Below are positions 24,692 to 33,945 of a stretch of 64,000 nt of DNA, one piece after another. The position numbers were made by a program, and so were the translations under genes. Source of the stretch: Mycolicibacterium sediminis (GTDB taxonomy: Bacteria; Actinomycetota; Actinomycetes; Mycobacteriales; Mycobacteriaceae); contig NZ_AP022588.1 of the NCBI RefSeq assembly GCF_010731735.1, positions 1,178,001 to 1,242,000 of the forward strand. Direction: 5' to 3'. The first letter of the stretch is position 1. Every line of letters begins with the position of its first letter. The notes beneath the pieces were generated by a model that was given only the letters and a program-made list of their open reading frames with translations, was not told where the DNA came from and did no database searches.

Positions 24692-25393
24692 TCAGCGGCG
24701 GGCCGACGGCGCCGGTTCGTCGAACTCGTCGTGGCGGCGCATCCAGAAAGACATCGGCGCCTGGGGCCAACCCTCCGGCACCTCCTCTCCCTCAATCTGA
24801 CCACCGTAGGGCGTGAGCGAGGCCAGGCTGGTCACGCTGCCGATGTGGCTCACCATCGTGCCGTGCTGGAGGAAGTAGGTGCGGTAGACGTCGTCGCCGT
24901 CGCGCAGGAACACGTTGAGCGCGAACCACTCCGTCGCACCGAAGTCGGAAGTGAAGGAGTCCGACCCGATCGTGTACCAGGGCAGGTCGGTCCAGCCCAT
25001 CCGCTCGGCATACGCCTGCAGGTTCGGCTGCGGCGCGGGCGAGACCATCGAGAAGGTGATGTCGCGAGCGTGCAGGAGGCGCAAATCCGCGACACCGTCG
25101 GCCCAGGACGAGCATCCGACACAGCCCGCATCGGGCCAGCCGCTGACTCCCTCCTCGAAGAAGAAACGGTAGAGGATCAGTTGGCTGCGGCCCTCGAACA
25201 ACTCCAGGAGGGAGACCACCCCGTCGGGCCCATCGAAGCGGTAGTCGCGCTCGACGCGCACCATCGGCATCCGCTTACGCGCCGCGACGAGCTTGTCGAT
25301 CTCGGCGGCCACCGCTTCCTCGCGTCGGCCGAGGTCGGCCAGACGGTCCTCCCACTCGCTCGCGGTGACGATGGGCGGTTTCGCGACGCTCAC
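24692..25393 (-). CDS. DUF899 family protein (thioredoxin-like fold)
   Basis: 233 residues: ASEWEDRLADLGRREEAVA, KRMPMVRVERDYRFDGPDG, LILYRFFFEEGVSGWPDAGC followed by VGCSSWADG, and DGDDVYRTYFL. This is the DUF899 pattern, a thioredoxin-fold family with a conserved C-x2-C (C-V-G-C) where a redox pair would sit. Biochemistry is unknown. The GTG at 25393 is chosen because family similarity starts there; longer frames reach 25465. Confidence 0.82.
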   Translation of the reverse strand: MSVAKPPIVTASEWEDRLADLGRREEAVAAEIDKLVAARKRMPMVRVERDYRFDGPDGVVSLLELFEGRSQLILYRFFFEEGVSGWPDAGCVGCSSWADGVADLRLLHARDITFSMVSPAPQPNLQAYAERMGWTDLPWYTIGSDSFTSDFGATEWFALNVFLRDGDDVYRTYFLQHGTMVSHIGSVTSLASLTPYGGQIEGEEVPEGWPQAPMSFWMRRHDEFDEPAPSARR

Positions 25394-25785
25394 GCGCCCC
25401 ACGCTAACGCAGCGCCTCGTGGTGCGGCTGGTAACTCGGGCACGACACAGGCGTTCACCCACCAACCACGGCTGTGGCAGCCGGAGTTCGCGGGGTTCGC
25501 CTCCCTGCGGACCTGATCGACCACTCAGCGGGTCGGCGATCGCGCGACGGCCGTTGTTCTCGTCGGCTTGTTCCTGATGTCGATGGTGATGGTGCCAAGG
25601 CGCACCCCAGCCCGTCTCGCACCACCGCGGCCGGTCACCGAGAACGCGGTGTCTATCGGCGGGCTGCCCGACTACGGGAGCTAGACGGTAGAAGTGAGTC
25701 GCTGTGGCACAACGGGAACCGAGTTACCGGCGCAGGACACCGCAGAAACTCCACGTCGGGCACGATGCCACCGCTGTGGGCGTGT
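25394..25785. other. 392 bp without an intact gene; membrane-helix frame
   Basis: A plus-strand frame open from 25517 to TAG 25682-25684 encodes ATAVVLVGLFLMSMVMVPRR, then a Pro/Arg-rich tail ending GGLPDYGS. It looks like a genuine membrane helix, but no ATG, GTG or TTG precedes the helix in frame. It may be a remnant or a very short membrane protein starting inside the helix. Confidence 0.3.
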
Positions 25786-26445
25786 TCATGACGTGGTCGC
25801 AGTTCGTCGGCGTGAGCGACCGTCCGCGTCGTCGGTTCGCAGAGCTGCGACCAGTTGCATCGCCAGGCCGGCAAGGGCCACGTCGACGACGGTGTCGAGC
25901 CTGGCCTGCGGCACTCCTGCGGCGGCCTGGACCGCAAGGCCCTGTCCGATCGTCACCGCGAATCCCGCCAGAGCCTCAGTGTCGGTGTACGGCGCATCGT
26001 CAGCCGCCGCAAGGGCTTTGGCGATGGCTTCTTGGATCCCGTGGCGATACTCGGCGAGCAGCTGCGGTATGCGCGCGTTGCTCGGCCCGCAGGAAATGCC
26101 ACCCTGAATCGACAGACACCCCAGCGAGTTCCCGGCACGCACGGCCTTGGCGGTGTCACGCAAATACGACTCGAGGATGTCGTAGGCGCGGGGTTCCGAC
26201 AGCACCTGACGCAGATGTTCGTGGTAGCGCTGGCCGTAACGCTCCAGGGCATAAACGAAGAGTTCCTTTTTACTGCCGAACACGGCATACATGCTCGGCT
26301 TGTTGATGCCCATCGCCTCGGTGAGTTCGGCCAGGGACGCGCCTTCGTAACCGAGACGCCAGAAGACGTCGATGGCCCCGTCGAGCGCCTGGCCCTCGTC
26401 GAACGAGCGTGGTCGGCCTCCCGCGTGCCGTTGCTCTGCGCTCAT
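25786..26445 (-). CDS. TetR/AcrR-family regulator
   Basis: 219 residues. GRPRSFDEGQALDGAIDVFW starts the helix-turn-helix, which continues GASLAELTEAMGINKPSMYA and VFGSKKELF. The C-terminal domain has LGCLSIQGG and resembles the AcrR-type group that controls SDRs and reductases. It is divergent from an SDR-GPP34 unit, with a 35-bp-period repeat in between that is its probable operator. Confidence 0.9.
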   Translation of the reverse strand: MSAEQRHAGGRPRSFDEGQALDGAIDVFWRLGYEGASLAELTEAMGINKPSMYAVFGSKKELFVYALERYGQRYHEHLRQVLSEPRAYDILESYLRDTAKAVRAGNSLGCLSIQGGISCGPSNARIPQLLAEYRHGIQEAIAKALAAADDAPYTDTEALAGFAVTIGQGLAVQAAAGVPQARLDTVVDVALAGLAMQLVAALRTDDADGRSRRRTATTS

Positions 26446-26480
26446 GCGGATCAGTCTATCCCCGCACGTCGGCTACTTCT

Positions 26481-26535
26481 ACCGAACGGTACAAAACTGG
26501 TATGTTCACACTGCAACCGATTGGTACAAAACTGG
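26481..26535. promoter_or_regulatory. Tandem 20-bp operator repeats upstream of the SDR
   Basis: ACCGAACGGTACAAAACTGG (26481-26500) and ACCGATTGGTACAAAACTGG (26516-26535) match at 18 of 20 positions with a 35-bp period. Each begins with an ACCG-N2-CGGT-like dyad. The second copy ends in the GGAGG ribosome site of the SDR, so a bound TetR protein would block transcription and cover the start region. Confidence 0.65.
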
Positions 26536-26543
26536 AGGACCTC

Positions 26544-27287
26544 ATGTCGGACCTGACCGGAAAGAACGCACTCGTCACTGGAGCCACGTCCGGGATTGGC
26601 CTCGCCGCAGCACGGGCGCTGGCGAAGCAAGGGGCCTACGTCTTCCTGGTCGGACGTCGCCAAGACGCCCTCGACGACGCCGCTTCCAGTATCGGCGCTG
26701 CTCAGGCGCAGGCCATTCGCGCCGACGTGACCGAGCAGGTCGATCTCGACCGTGTCGCGGCCACCATCGAAGCCACCGGACGCCGGCTTGACATCGTCTT
26801 CGCCAATGCGGGAATCAACGAATTTGCAACGTTGGGCGGTCTCACATGGGAGCACCACAGAAAGATCTTCGACACCAACGTCGGCGGGGTGACCTTCGCG
26901 GTGCAGGCCGCCCTTCCGCTGCTGCGCGAGGGCGCGTCCATCATCCTGTGCGGCTCCAACGGCGACGTCAAGGCGTTACCCGGCGCGAGTGTGTATGCCG
27001 CGTCAAAGGCTGCGATCCGGTCCCTGGCGCGCAGCTGGGCCGCAGAACTCGTCGACCGCAAGATCCGCGTCAACGTCGTCGCTCCGGGTCTCACCGAGAC
27101 ACCGGGCCTGGCCGACCTCTTCGCCGGGGCCGACGCCGCGCTAGCCGACATGACCTCCACCGTGCCCATGAAACGCCGGGCGCGCGCCGAGGAGATCGGC
27201 AGTGTGATCGCCTTCCTGGCCTCCGACGGAAGTTCCTACATGACCGGGTCCGAGGTCTACGTCGACGGTGGCACCACTCAGTTCTGA
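26544..27287 (+). CDS. SDR family oxidoreductase
   Basis: 247 residues from the ATG at 26544, with GGAGG at the proper distance. The cofactor loop is TGATSGIGLAA, NAG occurs in VFANAGINEF, the serine in IILCGSNGD, and YAASKAA carries Tyr and Lys. It ends in the usual YMTGSEVYVDGGTTQF. The quinone-reductase-like and 3-oxoacyl reductase groups look like this. It is controlled by the divergent TetR and probably co-transcribed with the GPP34 gene. Confidence 0.92.
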   Translation: MSDLTGKNALVTGATSGIGLAAARALAKQGAYVFLVGRRQDALDDAASSIGAAQAQAIRADVTEQVDLDRVAATIEATGRRLDIVFANAGINEFATLGGLTWEHHRKIFDTNVGGVTFAVQAALPLLREGASIILCGSNGDVKALPGASVYAASKAAIRSLARSWAAELVDRKIRVNVVAPGLTETPGLADLFAGADAALADMTSTVPMKRRARAEEIGSVIAFLASDGSSYMTGSEVYVDGGTTQF

Positions 27288-27318
27288 CACGTTGAGCGCC
27301 GAAAGGAGTGCCGGGCTC

Positions 27319-28011
27319 GTGACCGACACCGCGCAATTGCCCCCGCCGACTCTGGCCGAGGACCTACTTCTCCTACTGTTCCAGCCGGAGTCGGGAACCA
27401 TCGCCGGGGAGACCACCCTCTACTACGTACTCGGCGCAGCGGTGCTTGCGGAGATGGCACTCGGCGATCACATCGCGGCCACGACGGAACGCCATGGCAC
27501 CGTAGCCGTGGCGGCGGTACGGGGGGACCGGCCGTCAGACGAACTGTTCCACTCGGCCTGGGGGTACGTGTCCGAACGACCGCGCGCAGTTCAGGCAGTC
27601 CTTGCCGCGGTCGGTCCGACGCTGCGGCGACCGGTATTGGAGCGTCTGATCGCTCGCGGCGATGTCCGCGAGGAGAAGCGCAAGGCACTGGGCCTGTTCA
27701 CGATCACCACCCTGATCGGCGGCAGAACCAAGCGACGCGCCGAACTCGTGAAGGATGTCCGTGCCGTTCTCGTCGAAGATGCCACGCCCACACCGCGTGT
27801 TGCCGCGCTTGCCGCCCTGCTCTGGGCAAGTGGGGCACTGACGCAATTTCATCCGGAGATTCCCTGGAACTCCACCGTCATCGCCCGTGCGGAGAAACTC
27901 GGACGCGGCGACTTCGGCCCAGCGGCGGCCCGTGAGGCAGTGACGCGCACGATGACCGCGATCGTCATCAACAGCGTCATCGCCGTGACCATGGCGTCCC
28001 GACCGCAATGA
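27319..28011 (+). CDS. GPP34 (GOLPH3)-domain protein
   Basis: About 230 residues. LAEDLLLLLFQPESGTIAGE at the N terminus, then GAAVLAEMALGDHI and the helical core RRPVLERLIARGDVREEK and LGLFTITTLIGG, are typical of bacterial GPP34 proteins. The eukaryotic family member binds phosphatidylinositol-4-phosphate; the actinobacterial role is not settled. The GTG at 27319 follows AAGGAG by about 10 bases; a TTG at 27292 is possible. It starts 31 bp after the SDR stop. Confidence 0.82.
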   Translation: MTDTAQLPPPTLAEDLLLLLFQPESGTIAGETTLYYVLGAAVLAEMALGDHIAATTERHGTVAVAAVRGDRPSDELFHSAWGYVSERPRAVQAVLAAVGPTLRRPVLERLIARGDVREEKRKALGLFTITTLIGGRTKRRAELVKDVRAVLVEDATPTPRVAALAALLWASGALTQFHPEIPWNSTVIARAEKLGRGDFGPAAAREAVTRTMTAIVINSVIAVTMASRPQ

Positions 28012-28188
28012 CACAACGCCGAACCACCCCGCTCGCAACGACCATCTTCGATAGCTTCCGCTGTGTCAGCATGAAGTGACGACTGGAAGACTTCACGGCG
28101 CTGGACACCCTGGTCGACGGCGAGAAGGTGGCGCTCTTCTGACGCTTCACCCGCCACACACTGTTTGAACGAAATCCGAGGAGTATCG

Positions 28189-29040
28189 ATGCCGGGAATC
28201 GCCGACAAGGCCGTCCGCCACTGGCTGATCACTGGAGGGTCCGGTGGCCTCGGCCGCCGTCTCGTCGAACACGTGTTACAGCAAGGAGATCGGGTCACCG
28301 CGACCGTGCGTCGCGCCGGCGCGCTAAGCGACCTGACCGAGGAGTACGGCGGTCGCCTCAGCGAGCAGGTTCTCGATCTCGCCCGGCTCGACGACGTCGA
28401 CGAGGTGATCCACCGGCTGGTCGCGACGGACCCGGTGGACGTGGCGGTCAACAACGCGGGTTTTGCGGTAGTCGGCGCTGCGGAGGAGATGACCGTGGAG
28501 CAGATCCGTGGGCAGCTGGACGTCATGCTGATGGCGCCGCTGCTCATCACACGCGCCCTTCTGGCGCCGATGCGCGAGCAAGGTGGCGGCCGGATCATTC
28601 AGATCTCCAGCATGGGCGGTCAGGTCGCCATTCCCACGCACAGCTCCTACCACGCCGCGAAGTGGGGCCTGGAGGGGTTCAGCGAGAGCGTCAATCAGGA
28701 GGTGTCCGGATTCGACGTTCACGTGACGTTGGTCGAACCTGGCGGCACACGAACGGGTTTCAAGGACAATCTGACGTTCGCTTCGGAGTTGGCCGCTTAT
28801 CGCGGTACTCCGGTGGATCAGGTCAGACGCCAGCTTCAGGACGCCGACGCGAGCGCGATGACCGGTGACCCGGACAAGATCGCCGCCGTGGTCTTCCAGA
28901 CCACCCGTCAGACCCATCCGCCGCTGCGGCTGACCCTTGGCGACGACTCCTACGACGCCGTACACGCGGCACTGACTGGCCGTTTGGTTGCCTTGGAAAA
29001 TCAGCGCGCGGTGGCTGAGTCGGTCGGCTTCGGCCGCTGA
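28189..29040 (+). CDS. SDR family oxidoreductase
   Basis: 283 residues from the ATG at 28189, preceded by GAGGAG. The cofactor loop is ITGGSGGLGRRL, NNAG in VAVNNAGFAV, the serine in IIQISSMGG, and SYHAAKWGLEG carries Tyr and Lys. It is the same subgroup as the SDR at 19214 (ITGG start, VEPGGTRT, C-terminal LGDDSYDAV), so the two are paralogues. Between it and the GPP34 gene, 28012-28188 holds only a short scrap of coding-like sequence. Confidence 0.9.
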   Translation: MPGIADKAVRHWLITGGSGGLGRRLVEHVLQQGDRVTATVRRAGALSDLTEEYGGRLSEQVLDLARLDDVDEVIHRLVATDPVDVAVNNAGFAVVGAAEEMTVEQIRGQLDVMLMAPLLITRALLAPMREQGGGRIIQISSMGGQVAIPTHSSYHAAKWGLEGFSESVNQEVSGFDVHVTLVEPGGTRTGFKDNLTFASELAAYRGTPVDQVRRQLQDADASAMTGDPDKIAAVVFQTTRQTHPPLRLTLGDDSYDAVHAALTGRLVALENQRAVAESVGFGR

Positions 29041-29499
29041 GACTCTTCGATACCAGTCGAGAGTGAGCGCGAGCGAGAACCCGCAACTTCACCTCAGCAC
29101 GACAGTCGACGTTGGTGGCCTCGACCAGATCATGCGACTCGTCGAGCTTGGGAGGGCTGGGATGAAGTTGGTCCATCGATTCGGCCTTCAACCCGATCAT
29201 CGCCGTGTCGGATGACTGATGCAGGCGCGGCGCGCCCTGCAGGATGCCGCGCATTCAAATAGGTTGAGTCATTGGGTCGTTCGTCAGCCCGGTTCCTCGT
29301 TCGTCACCTACGCCGAGGAAATGAAGGGTGGATGCCGACATCTTCCGGGAATAGCCGAACAGTATCGTGAATGCATGGGCCGAACGCACAACCCCGGGCG
29401 ACAGGGCACCTCCCTGGGGTTGACTTGCCAGATTCCGACAACGCCCGCGCCCGTCTCGCATCTTGAGAAACGAGACAGCCGGCGGGTGAGGTCATGCTC
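29041..29499. other. 459 bp with no recognisable gene
   Basis: Frames on both strands are short, show no family motif and lack plausible starts. It lies between the ends of the convergent SDR and amidase genes. I see no clear terminator hairpin. Confidence 0.4.
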
Positions 29500-30987
29500 C
29501 TATCGATCGTTGCTGTCGCCCTTGGCGCACTTGGTCGCGCCGACCGCGTGAAAGCCGCCGATGGTCTGTTCGAGTAGTTCGGCCAGGCGCAGTACGGTGC
29601 GGTCCTCAAACATCGGGCCGATGAGCTGCACTCCTACCGGTAGCCCTTCGAGGGAGCGGCCCGCAGGTATTGCGGTGGCGGGCAAGCCGGGCATGGTCGC
29701 GAGGCCAGCCCAGACGAGTTGGTCGGTGAACTCGTACTCGCGGCCGTCGATGTCGATGCGCCGTTTCATCAAAGTGGTTTGGTGATCGTGCGGGAACGCA
29801 GGAGTGGGCGTGATCGGGCACACGATCGCGTCGAACCGCGCGAAGAACTGGCGCCAGAGGTGGCGGTGCAGTTCACGACGGTTGTTTGCCCCGACCCAGT
29901 CGCGGTGGCTGAACACAGGGCCGCGCAACCACGCAGTGGCGTAACCACGCTCGTCGGCATTCATACTCGCGGCGTCGATTTGGAGCTGCTCGTACCTCTG
30001 GACGGGGTAACCGGCGGCCGCATGGGAGGTGAGCAGTTCAACGTAAAGCGTTGCCGCAGCGATCAAATCAGGCAGCAGGGGACTATGCCATTCGACACGG
30101 ACGCCGGCCGTGCCGAGCGCGTCGGCGACGCGGTTCAGACCGGCTCGCACAGCAGACCCGGTCGCGATGAGTGGATGCTCGTCAAGGATGAGGACACGGT
30201 AGTCGCGGAGCCGTTGATGGCGGGCAGGCGGCAAGTCCAGGTCGTAAGCAACGCCCGATGTGCATGGGTCGGGTCCGGCCATCACGTCTAACAGCAAGGT
30301 GAGGTCACCGGCAGTGCGGGCCATCGGCCCAACGACGGCGAGGTCACCATCGACGGGTAGCGCCGGCATGGGCGGGGGAAGGTGGCCACGGTTGGGCAGC
30401 AGCCCAAATGTCGGCTTGTGAGCGTACACACCGCAGAAATGTGCGGGGGTACGCAGAGAACCGGCGATGTCCGAGCCGATCGACAGTGCCCCGAAACCGC
30501 ACGCGAGAGCAGCTGCTGATCCGCCCGAGGATCCACCTGCAGTACGGCCGTGATCCCACGGGTTGTTGGTGGCGCCGTAGATCTCATTGAAACTCTGCAG
30601 GTCTTGCAGCATGAAGGGCACATTTGTCTTACCGAGAACCACCGCACCAGCGGCCCTTAGTCGAGTCACCTTAACGGCGTCCTCGGTTGGCAGGTAGTTC
30701 CTGTACTGCGACATGCCCCAGGTCGTCGGTAGCCCGACGACGTTGTACGACTCTTTGACCGTCACCGGAATCCCGAGCAGTGGCAGGTCTTCGCCGCGGG
30801 CGCGGGCCCGGTCGGCAGCGCACGCGGCAACTCGCGCACCATCGAAATCACGGACACAGATCGCGTTGATCACCTTGTCATCACGCTCGATACGAGTGAT
30901 GGCCTCCTCGATCAGTTCCACCGACGACACCTCGCCAGCACGCAATGCGGCCATGAGTTCTACGGCTGACTGAAGGCTCCGCTCCAT
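29500..30987 (-). CDS. Amidase (amidase-signature family)
   Basis: A 495-residue amidase of full length. The Ser-Ser-Lys triad is visible: Lys in GIPVTVKESYNV, Ser in GSSGGSAAALA after DHGRTAGG, and Ser in GSDIAGSLRTPA. It hydrolyses a C-N amide; the substrate could be an aliphatic or aryl amide. The start ATG is at 30987. No regulator or transporter is adjacent, so its physiological role is open. Confidence 0.92.
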   Translation of the reverse strand: MERSLQSAVELMAALRAGEVSSVELIEEAITRIERDDKVINAICVRDFDGARVAACAADRARARGEDLPLLGIPVTVKESYNVVGLPTTWGMSQYRNYLPTEDAVKVTRLRAAGAVVLGKTNVPFMLQDLQSFNEIYGATNNPWDHGRTAGGSSGGSAAALACGFGALSIGSDIAGSLRTPAHFCGVYAHKPTFGLLPNRGHLPPPMPALPVDGDLAVVGPMARTAGDLTLLLDVMAGPDPCTSGVAYDLDLPPARHQRLRDYRVLILDEHPLIATGSAVRAGLNRVADALGTAGVRVEWHSPLLPDLIAAATLYVELLTSHAAAGYPVQRYEQLQIDAASMNADERGYATAWLRGPVFSHRDWVGANNRRELHRHLWRQFFARFDAIVCPITPTPAFPHDHQTTLMKRRIDIDGREYEFTDQLVWAGLATMPGLPATAIPAGRSLEGLPVGVQLIGPMFEDRTVLRLAELLEQTIGGFHAVGATKCAKGDSNDR

Positions 30988-30989
30988 GA

Positions 30990-31793
30990 CTATGACGCTA
31001 TTGGCGTGCCGCAGAAGCCATAAAATCCCGCTTGGCGCAATAGAATCGGCGCTGGATTATCACGATTTTGGCCCCCGAGGAAATCGACGATGTCGGCGCA
31101 CGCATACTGCAACCGTGCTGGACCCTGCCGAGGTGGTGCGGCTCTAGAGTCCGTGGAAGGGCCGCACGCCGCAAGACGCGGCCACATTCCTGCACGGCTG
31201 CTCGGGCCGATGGTGGATTGCCGGCGGTTGGGCGATCGACGCATTCGTTGGAACCTCATCAGGCGCACGGTGATCTCGGCACCGGCATTCCGCGTGCCGA
31301 GGTCGACGGCTTCATCGAGTTCCCCAGTACTCATGAGACGGGTGGGCAGCGGCGGGGTGTCTGACACCCCCACTTCATCGACGCTCAGATGTGTCCACTC
31401 AGTGCGGTCGGCAGCGTGGGTTCGATAGAGCAGAAGATCGAACGCCGTGAACCCGCCGAGCAGCAGTGTCACGCAACCGACGAAGCCGGCGACGAAGCAG
31501 GTCGGCACCATTGATCTGGCGGGAAGTCGATCATGGAGGTACGTCCACACTGCGGCGCAGAGGACGAACCACACCGTGACGCCTACGGTATCGGGTACCT
31601 CGGTCACCACTAGGCGATCGTGATGGGTGAGAGCCCACATCGCCACGTCGGTCCCCGCGGTCTGGGTTCCCGGGTAGGACCAGATCGGAGACACCGACAG
31701 GGTGATCGCCGGGAGAACGCCGCCGACCGTGCCCGACCATCGCGCCACGCGCGCCGCGTCGGCCACGCAGTCGGCGGCTTCGGCATTCGGCAA
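30990..31793 (-). CDS. Membrane protein of unknown function, tail probably chimeric
   Basis: 267 residues from a TTG start. The first 150 or so residues look genuine, with hydrophobic helices at VTVWFVLCAAVWTYL and FVAGFVGCVTLLLGGFTAFD and a YRTHAADRTEW loop. From about residue 150 on, the frame runs antisense through a decayed nucleotidyltransferase gene and is basic and low in hydrophobics, so the original C terminus has probably been replaced. The stop lies two bases from the amidase start. Treat as a truncated or fused gene. Confidence 0.45.
   Translation of the reverse strand: MPNAEAADCVADAARVARWSGTVGGVLPAITLSVSPIWSYPGTQTAGTDVAMWALTHHDRLVVTEVPDTVGVTVWFVLCAAVWTYLHDRLPARSMVPTCFVAGFVGCVTLLLGGFTAFDLLLYRTHAADRTEWTHLSVDEVGVSDTPPLPTRLMSTGELDEAVDLGTRNAGAEITVRLMRFQRMRRSPNRRQSTIGPSSRAGMWPRLAACGPSTDSRAAPPRQGPARLQYACADIVDFLGGQNRDNPAPILLRQAGFYGFCGTPIAS
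31115..31330 (+). pseudogene. Decayed nucleotidyltransferase-domain gene
   Basis: From GTG 31115 the frame reads VLDPAEVVRL, then TAG (31145-31147), then RTPQDAATFLHGCSGRWWIA followed by GGWAIDAFVG. After about 31252 the similarity moves to another frame: HQAHGDLGTGIPRAEVDGFI. RWWIAGGWAID and HGDLD-like strings are the core of aminoglycoside-nucleotidyltransferase-like (AadB/MNT) proteins. One nonsense codon, one frameshift and a missing C-terminal half show that it is dead. It is antisense to the tail of the membrane-protein frame. Confidence 0.65.
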
Positions 31794-31801
31794 GGTCTAG
31801 C

Positions 31802-32179
31802 GTGGGCACAATGGGTTTGTTCAGCCACGAGGAGTTCCGCGACCCGGACAAGGGCGTTGCTGGCGGCGCTAATGGTGGGGCCGTTGAGAGGGTTCGCCGT
31901 GCTGATGTCGACGTATTCGGATCGGATCATCCGGCGGTCGTTGGTCCGGGGTTACCTCCCGAGGATGGTTCTTGCGGTCAGTTCGCCGTGCAGTTTCACG
32001 TGTCGACGTCAATGCTGTTCGGGTTGAGACGTATTGCTGATATGCGCGGGGTCAGCGTGCCGGAGGTGTGTCGGCAGGTCATCGGTGTATTCGTCGCCCA
32101 GCAGGAGGGCGAGTTGGCTGCGTTGCTCGCTGCTGAGGCCGAAGTGGCGGACTACCGGCCGAGTTTGGATGAGGCATAG
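31802..32179 (+). CDS. Hypothetical protein
   Basis: 125 residues. GTG 31802 has AAGG six bases upstream; ATG 31811 is the alternative. The first half is Gly/Asp-rich and disordered (DPDKGVAGGANGGAVERV). The second half is helical (STSMLFGLRRIADMRGVSVP followed by EVCRQVIGVFVAQQEGELAAL) and could be a ribbon-helix-helix-like DNA-binding module, although that is a guess. Its start is eight bases from the start of the divergent membrane-protein frame. Confidence 0.4.
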   Translation: MGTMGLFSHEEFRDPDKGVAGGANGGAVERVRRADVDVFGSDHPAVVGPGLPPEDGSCGQFAVQFHVSTSMLFGLRRIADMRGVSVPEVCRQVIGVFVAQQEGELAALLAAEAEVADYRPSLDEA

Positions 32180-32537
32180 GCGCACCCTGCTGCGGTGGAT
32201 CGCTCGGTCGGTGTCGTCGGCGGCCACTCAGATCGTCGGGGGTCCGAAAGCCCGGTCGCAGCTTCCGCGGGAGTGGTCCCCGGGCGATGACCAGCGGCCG
32301 GCCACCAGTGCTACCGCTGGCTCGATGGGTGGAATCTCGTCCAGATGTCCAATGGGACATCAGATGACATTTCATCCGAGGACGTAGACAAGCAACGAAT
32401 CGCACTCCTGCGGGGTGCTCGATGAGCCGCGCGGCATCAAGGGGGCACGCCTCGCGGGCTGACGTGCGGGCGAACTGGTGCACGCCGATGCCCGCAATGC
32501 CCCCTAGGCTCGGGTAGGTGGCCAAGGAGCAACCGCG
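32180..32537. other. 358 bp without a gene; contains an ATGTCC palindrome
   Basis: No coding signature. At 32346-32361 lies ATGTCCAATGGGACAT, a 16-bp palindrome with one mismatch that resembles the palindrome ATGTCCAATTGGACAT at 58553-58568. Both may be footprints of the same kind of insertion element. Confidence 0.4.
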
Positions 32538-33575
32538 ATGACCCAGCCCGCTAGCACGCGGATCACCCTTCCCGGCATCAGTTCACGCGCCTGGGAGCAC
32601 CCCTCCGACCGTGTCGCACTCAGCGCGCTGCGTCGTCTCAAGGGCTTCGACCAGGTCCTCAAGGTGCTATCGGCGATGTTGCGCGAGCGCCAGCACCGGC
32701 TGTTGTACTTGGCCAGCGGCGCGAAGGTAGGGCCGCGGCAGTTCGGCGACCTCGACGCGCTGCTGGACCAGTGCAGTGACGTGCTCAACGTCCCCGATCG
32801 CCCAGATCTGTTCGTGTACCAGTCCCCAGAAGTCAATGCGTTCTGCATCGGCATGGATACCCCGTTCATCGTCATCACTTCCGCCATGTACGAACTGATG
32901 GATCACGACGAGCTGAGGTTCGTCATCGGCCACGAACTCGGGCATGCGCTCAGCGGGCACGCCGTGTACCGCACCATGCTTATGCACCTTCTGCGGCTGG
33001 CGGATTCGTTCGGATTCATCCCGTTGGGTGGGTGGGCGTTGCGCGCGATCGTCGCGGCACTGATGGAGTGGCAGCGCAAGTCCGAGCTGTCCGGTGACCG
33101 CGCCGGGTTGCTCTGCGCTCAGGATCTCGACACGGCGATCCGCGTGGAGATGAAACTGGCCGGCGGCAAGCATCTGGACAAGCTGGATTCTCAGGCGTTC
33201 CTGGCCCAGGCCCGCGAGTACGAACGGACCGGCGACATGCGCGACGGTGTGCTCAAGCTGCTGAACCTGGAGATGCGTACCCATCCGTTCTCGGTGCTGC
33301 GCGCGGCGGCATTGACCTCGTGGGTGGATTCCGGCGGGTACGGCGCCGTCATGCGCGGTGACTATCCCACGCGAGGCGAGGACTCCACCCGCTTCGTCGA
33401 TGATGTGAGCGCCGCGGCCGGTCATTACCGCGACGGCTTCGACCAATCCGACGATCCACTGATCAAGGGCATCCGGGACGGTCTCGGTGGCATCGTCGAC
33501 GGGGTCGGACAGGCCGCGACCAGTGCCGTGGACGCGGTGGGCCGCAAGATCACTGAGTGGCGACGTGACTCCTGA
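32538..33575 (+). CDS. M48-family zinc metallopeptidase
   Basis: 345 residues. The zinc motif HELGH is at residues 132-136 in VIGHELGHALSGH, and the third ligand is likely the Glu in KSELSGDRAGLL. A hydrophobic region LADSFGFIPLGGWALRAIVA lies between, as in peptidases that sit at the membrane face. The C-terminal 70 residues are Gly/Asp-rich and probably flexible. The family includes HtpX-like quality-control proteases; no substrate can be named. Confidence 0.88.
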   Translation: MTQPASTRITLPGISSRAWEHPSDRVALSALRRLKGFDQVLKVLSAMLRERQHRLLYLASGAKVGPRQFGDLDALLDQCSDVLNVPDRPDLFVYQSPEVNAFCIGMDTPFIVITSAMYELMDHDELRFVIGHELGHALSGHAVYRTMLMHLLRLADSFGFIPLGGWALRAIVAALMEWQRKSELSGDRAGLLCAQDLDTAIRVEMKLAGGKHLDKLDSQAFLAQAREYERTGDMRDGVLKLLNLEMRTHPFSVLRAAALTSWVDSGGYGAVMRGDYPTRGEDSTRFVDDVSAAAGHYRDGFDQSDDPLIKGIRDGLGGIVDGVGQAATSAVDAVGRKITEWRRDS

Positions 33576-33945
33576 CCGCACGTCCAATAAGAGTGATCGA
33601 GAATTGCCGGAGTGCTTTTACCCACGCTCCCACTAGACAAGCAACTGTCATCTTGGGCAGGTGTTTTATCAGCATTCGTTGCCAGCGTTGGAGTCGTGCT
33701 GGGCGGATGCTGCCTTGAACCTATGGATCTGTCTCCCATACTTGGCAGCTACTTCGACAAGGTCCACCGAACTCCTGTTCCACACGAGTCATGTTCGGTT
33801 CGTGCATCGATTGCCTTGCCGCAGGCATAGGTCCGGGGGCCGCGGAGTCATCGGTTCCATGCTGTTGAGTCTCGACAATAGGGACCCATGACCGATTCTC
33901 TACGCCGACTGACCAGCACATCACCCGCGGTCGGCGCTCACTCGC
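33576..33945. other. 370 bp without an intact gene
   Basis: No plus-strand family is recognisable. The last 40 bases (DQHITR-like codons) probably belong to the decayed dipeptidase that follows, in a shifted frame. A long minus-strand frame (34287-33721) is the antisense of that remnant. Confidence 0.35.

Noticed and set aside
28019..28160. Coding-like scrap between GPP34 and SDR genes
   Set aside because: A short frame (RLEDFTALDTLVDGEKVALF) looks plausible, but it is preceded by a TGA and has no recognisable family.
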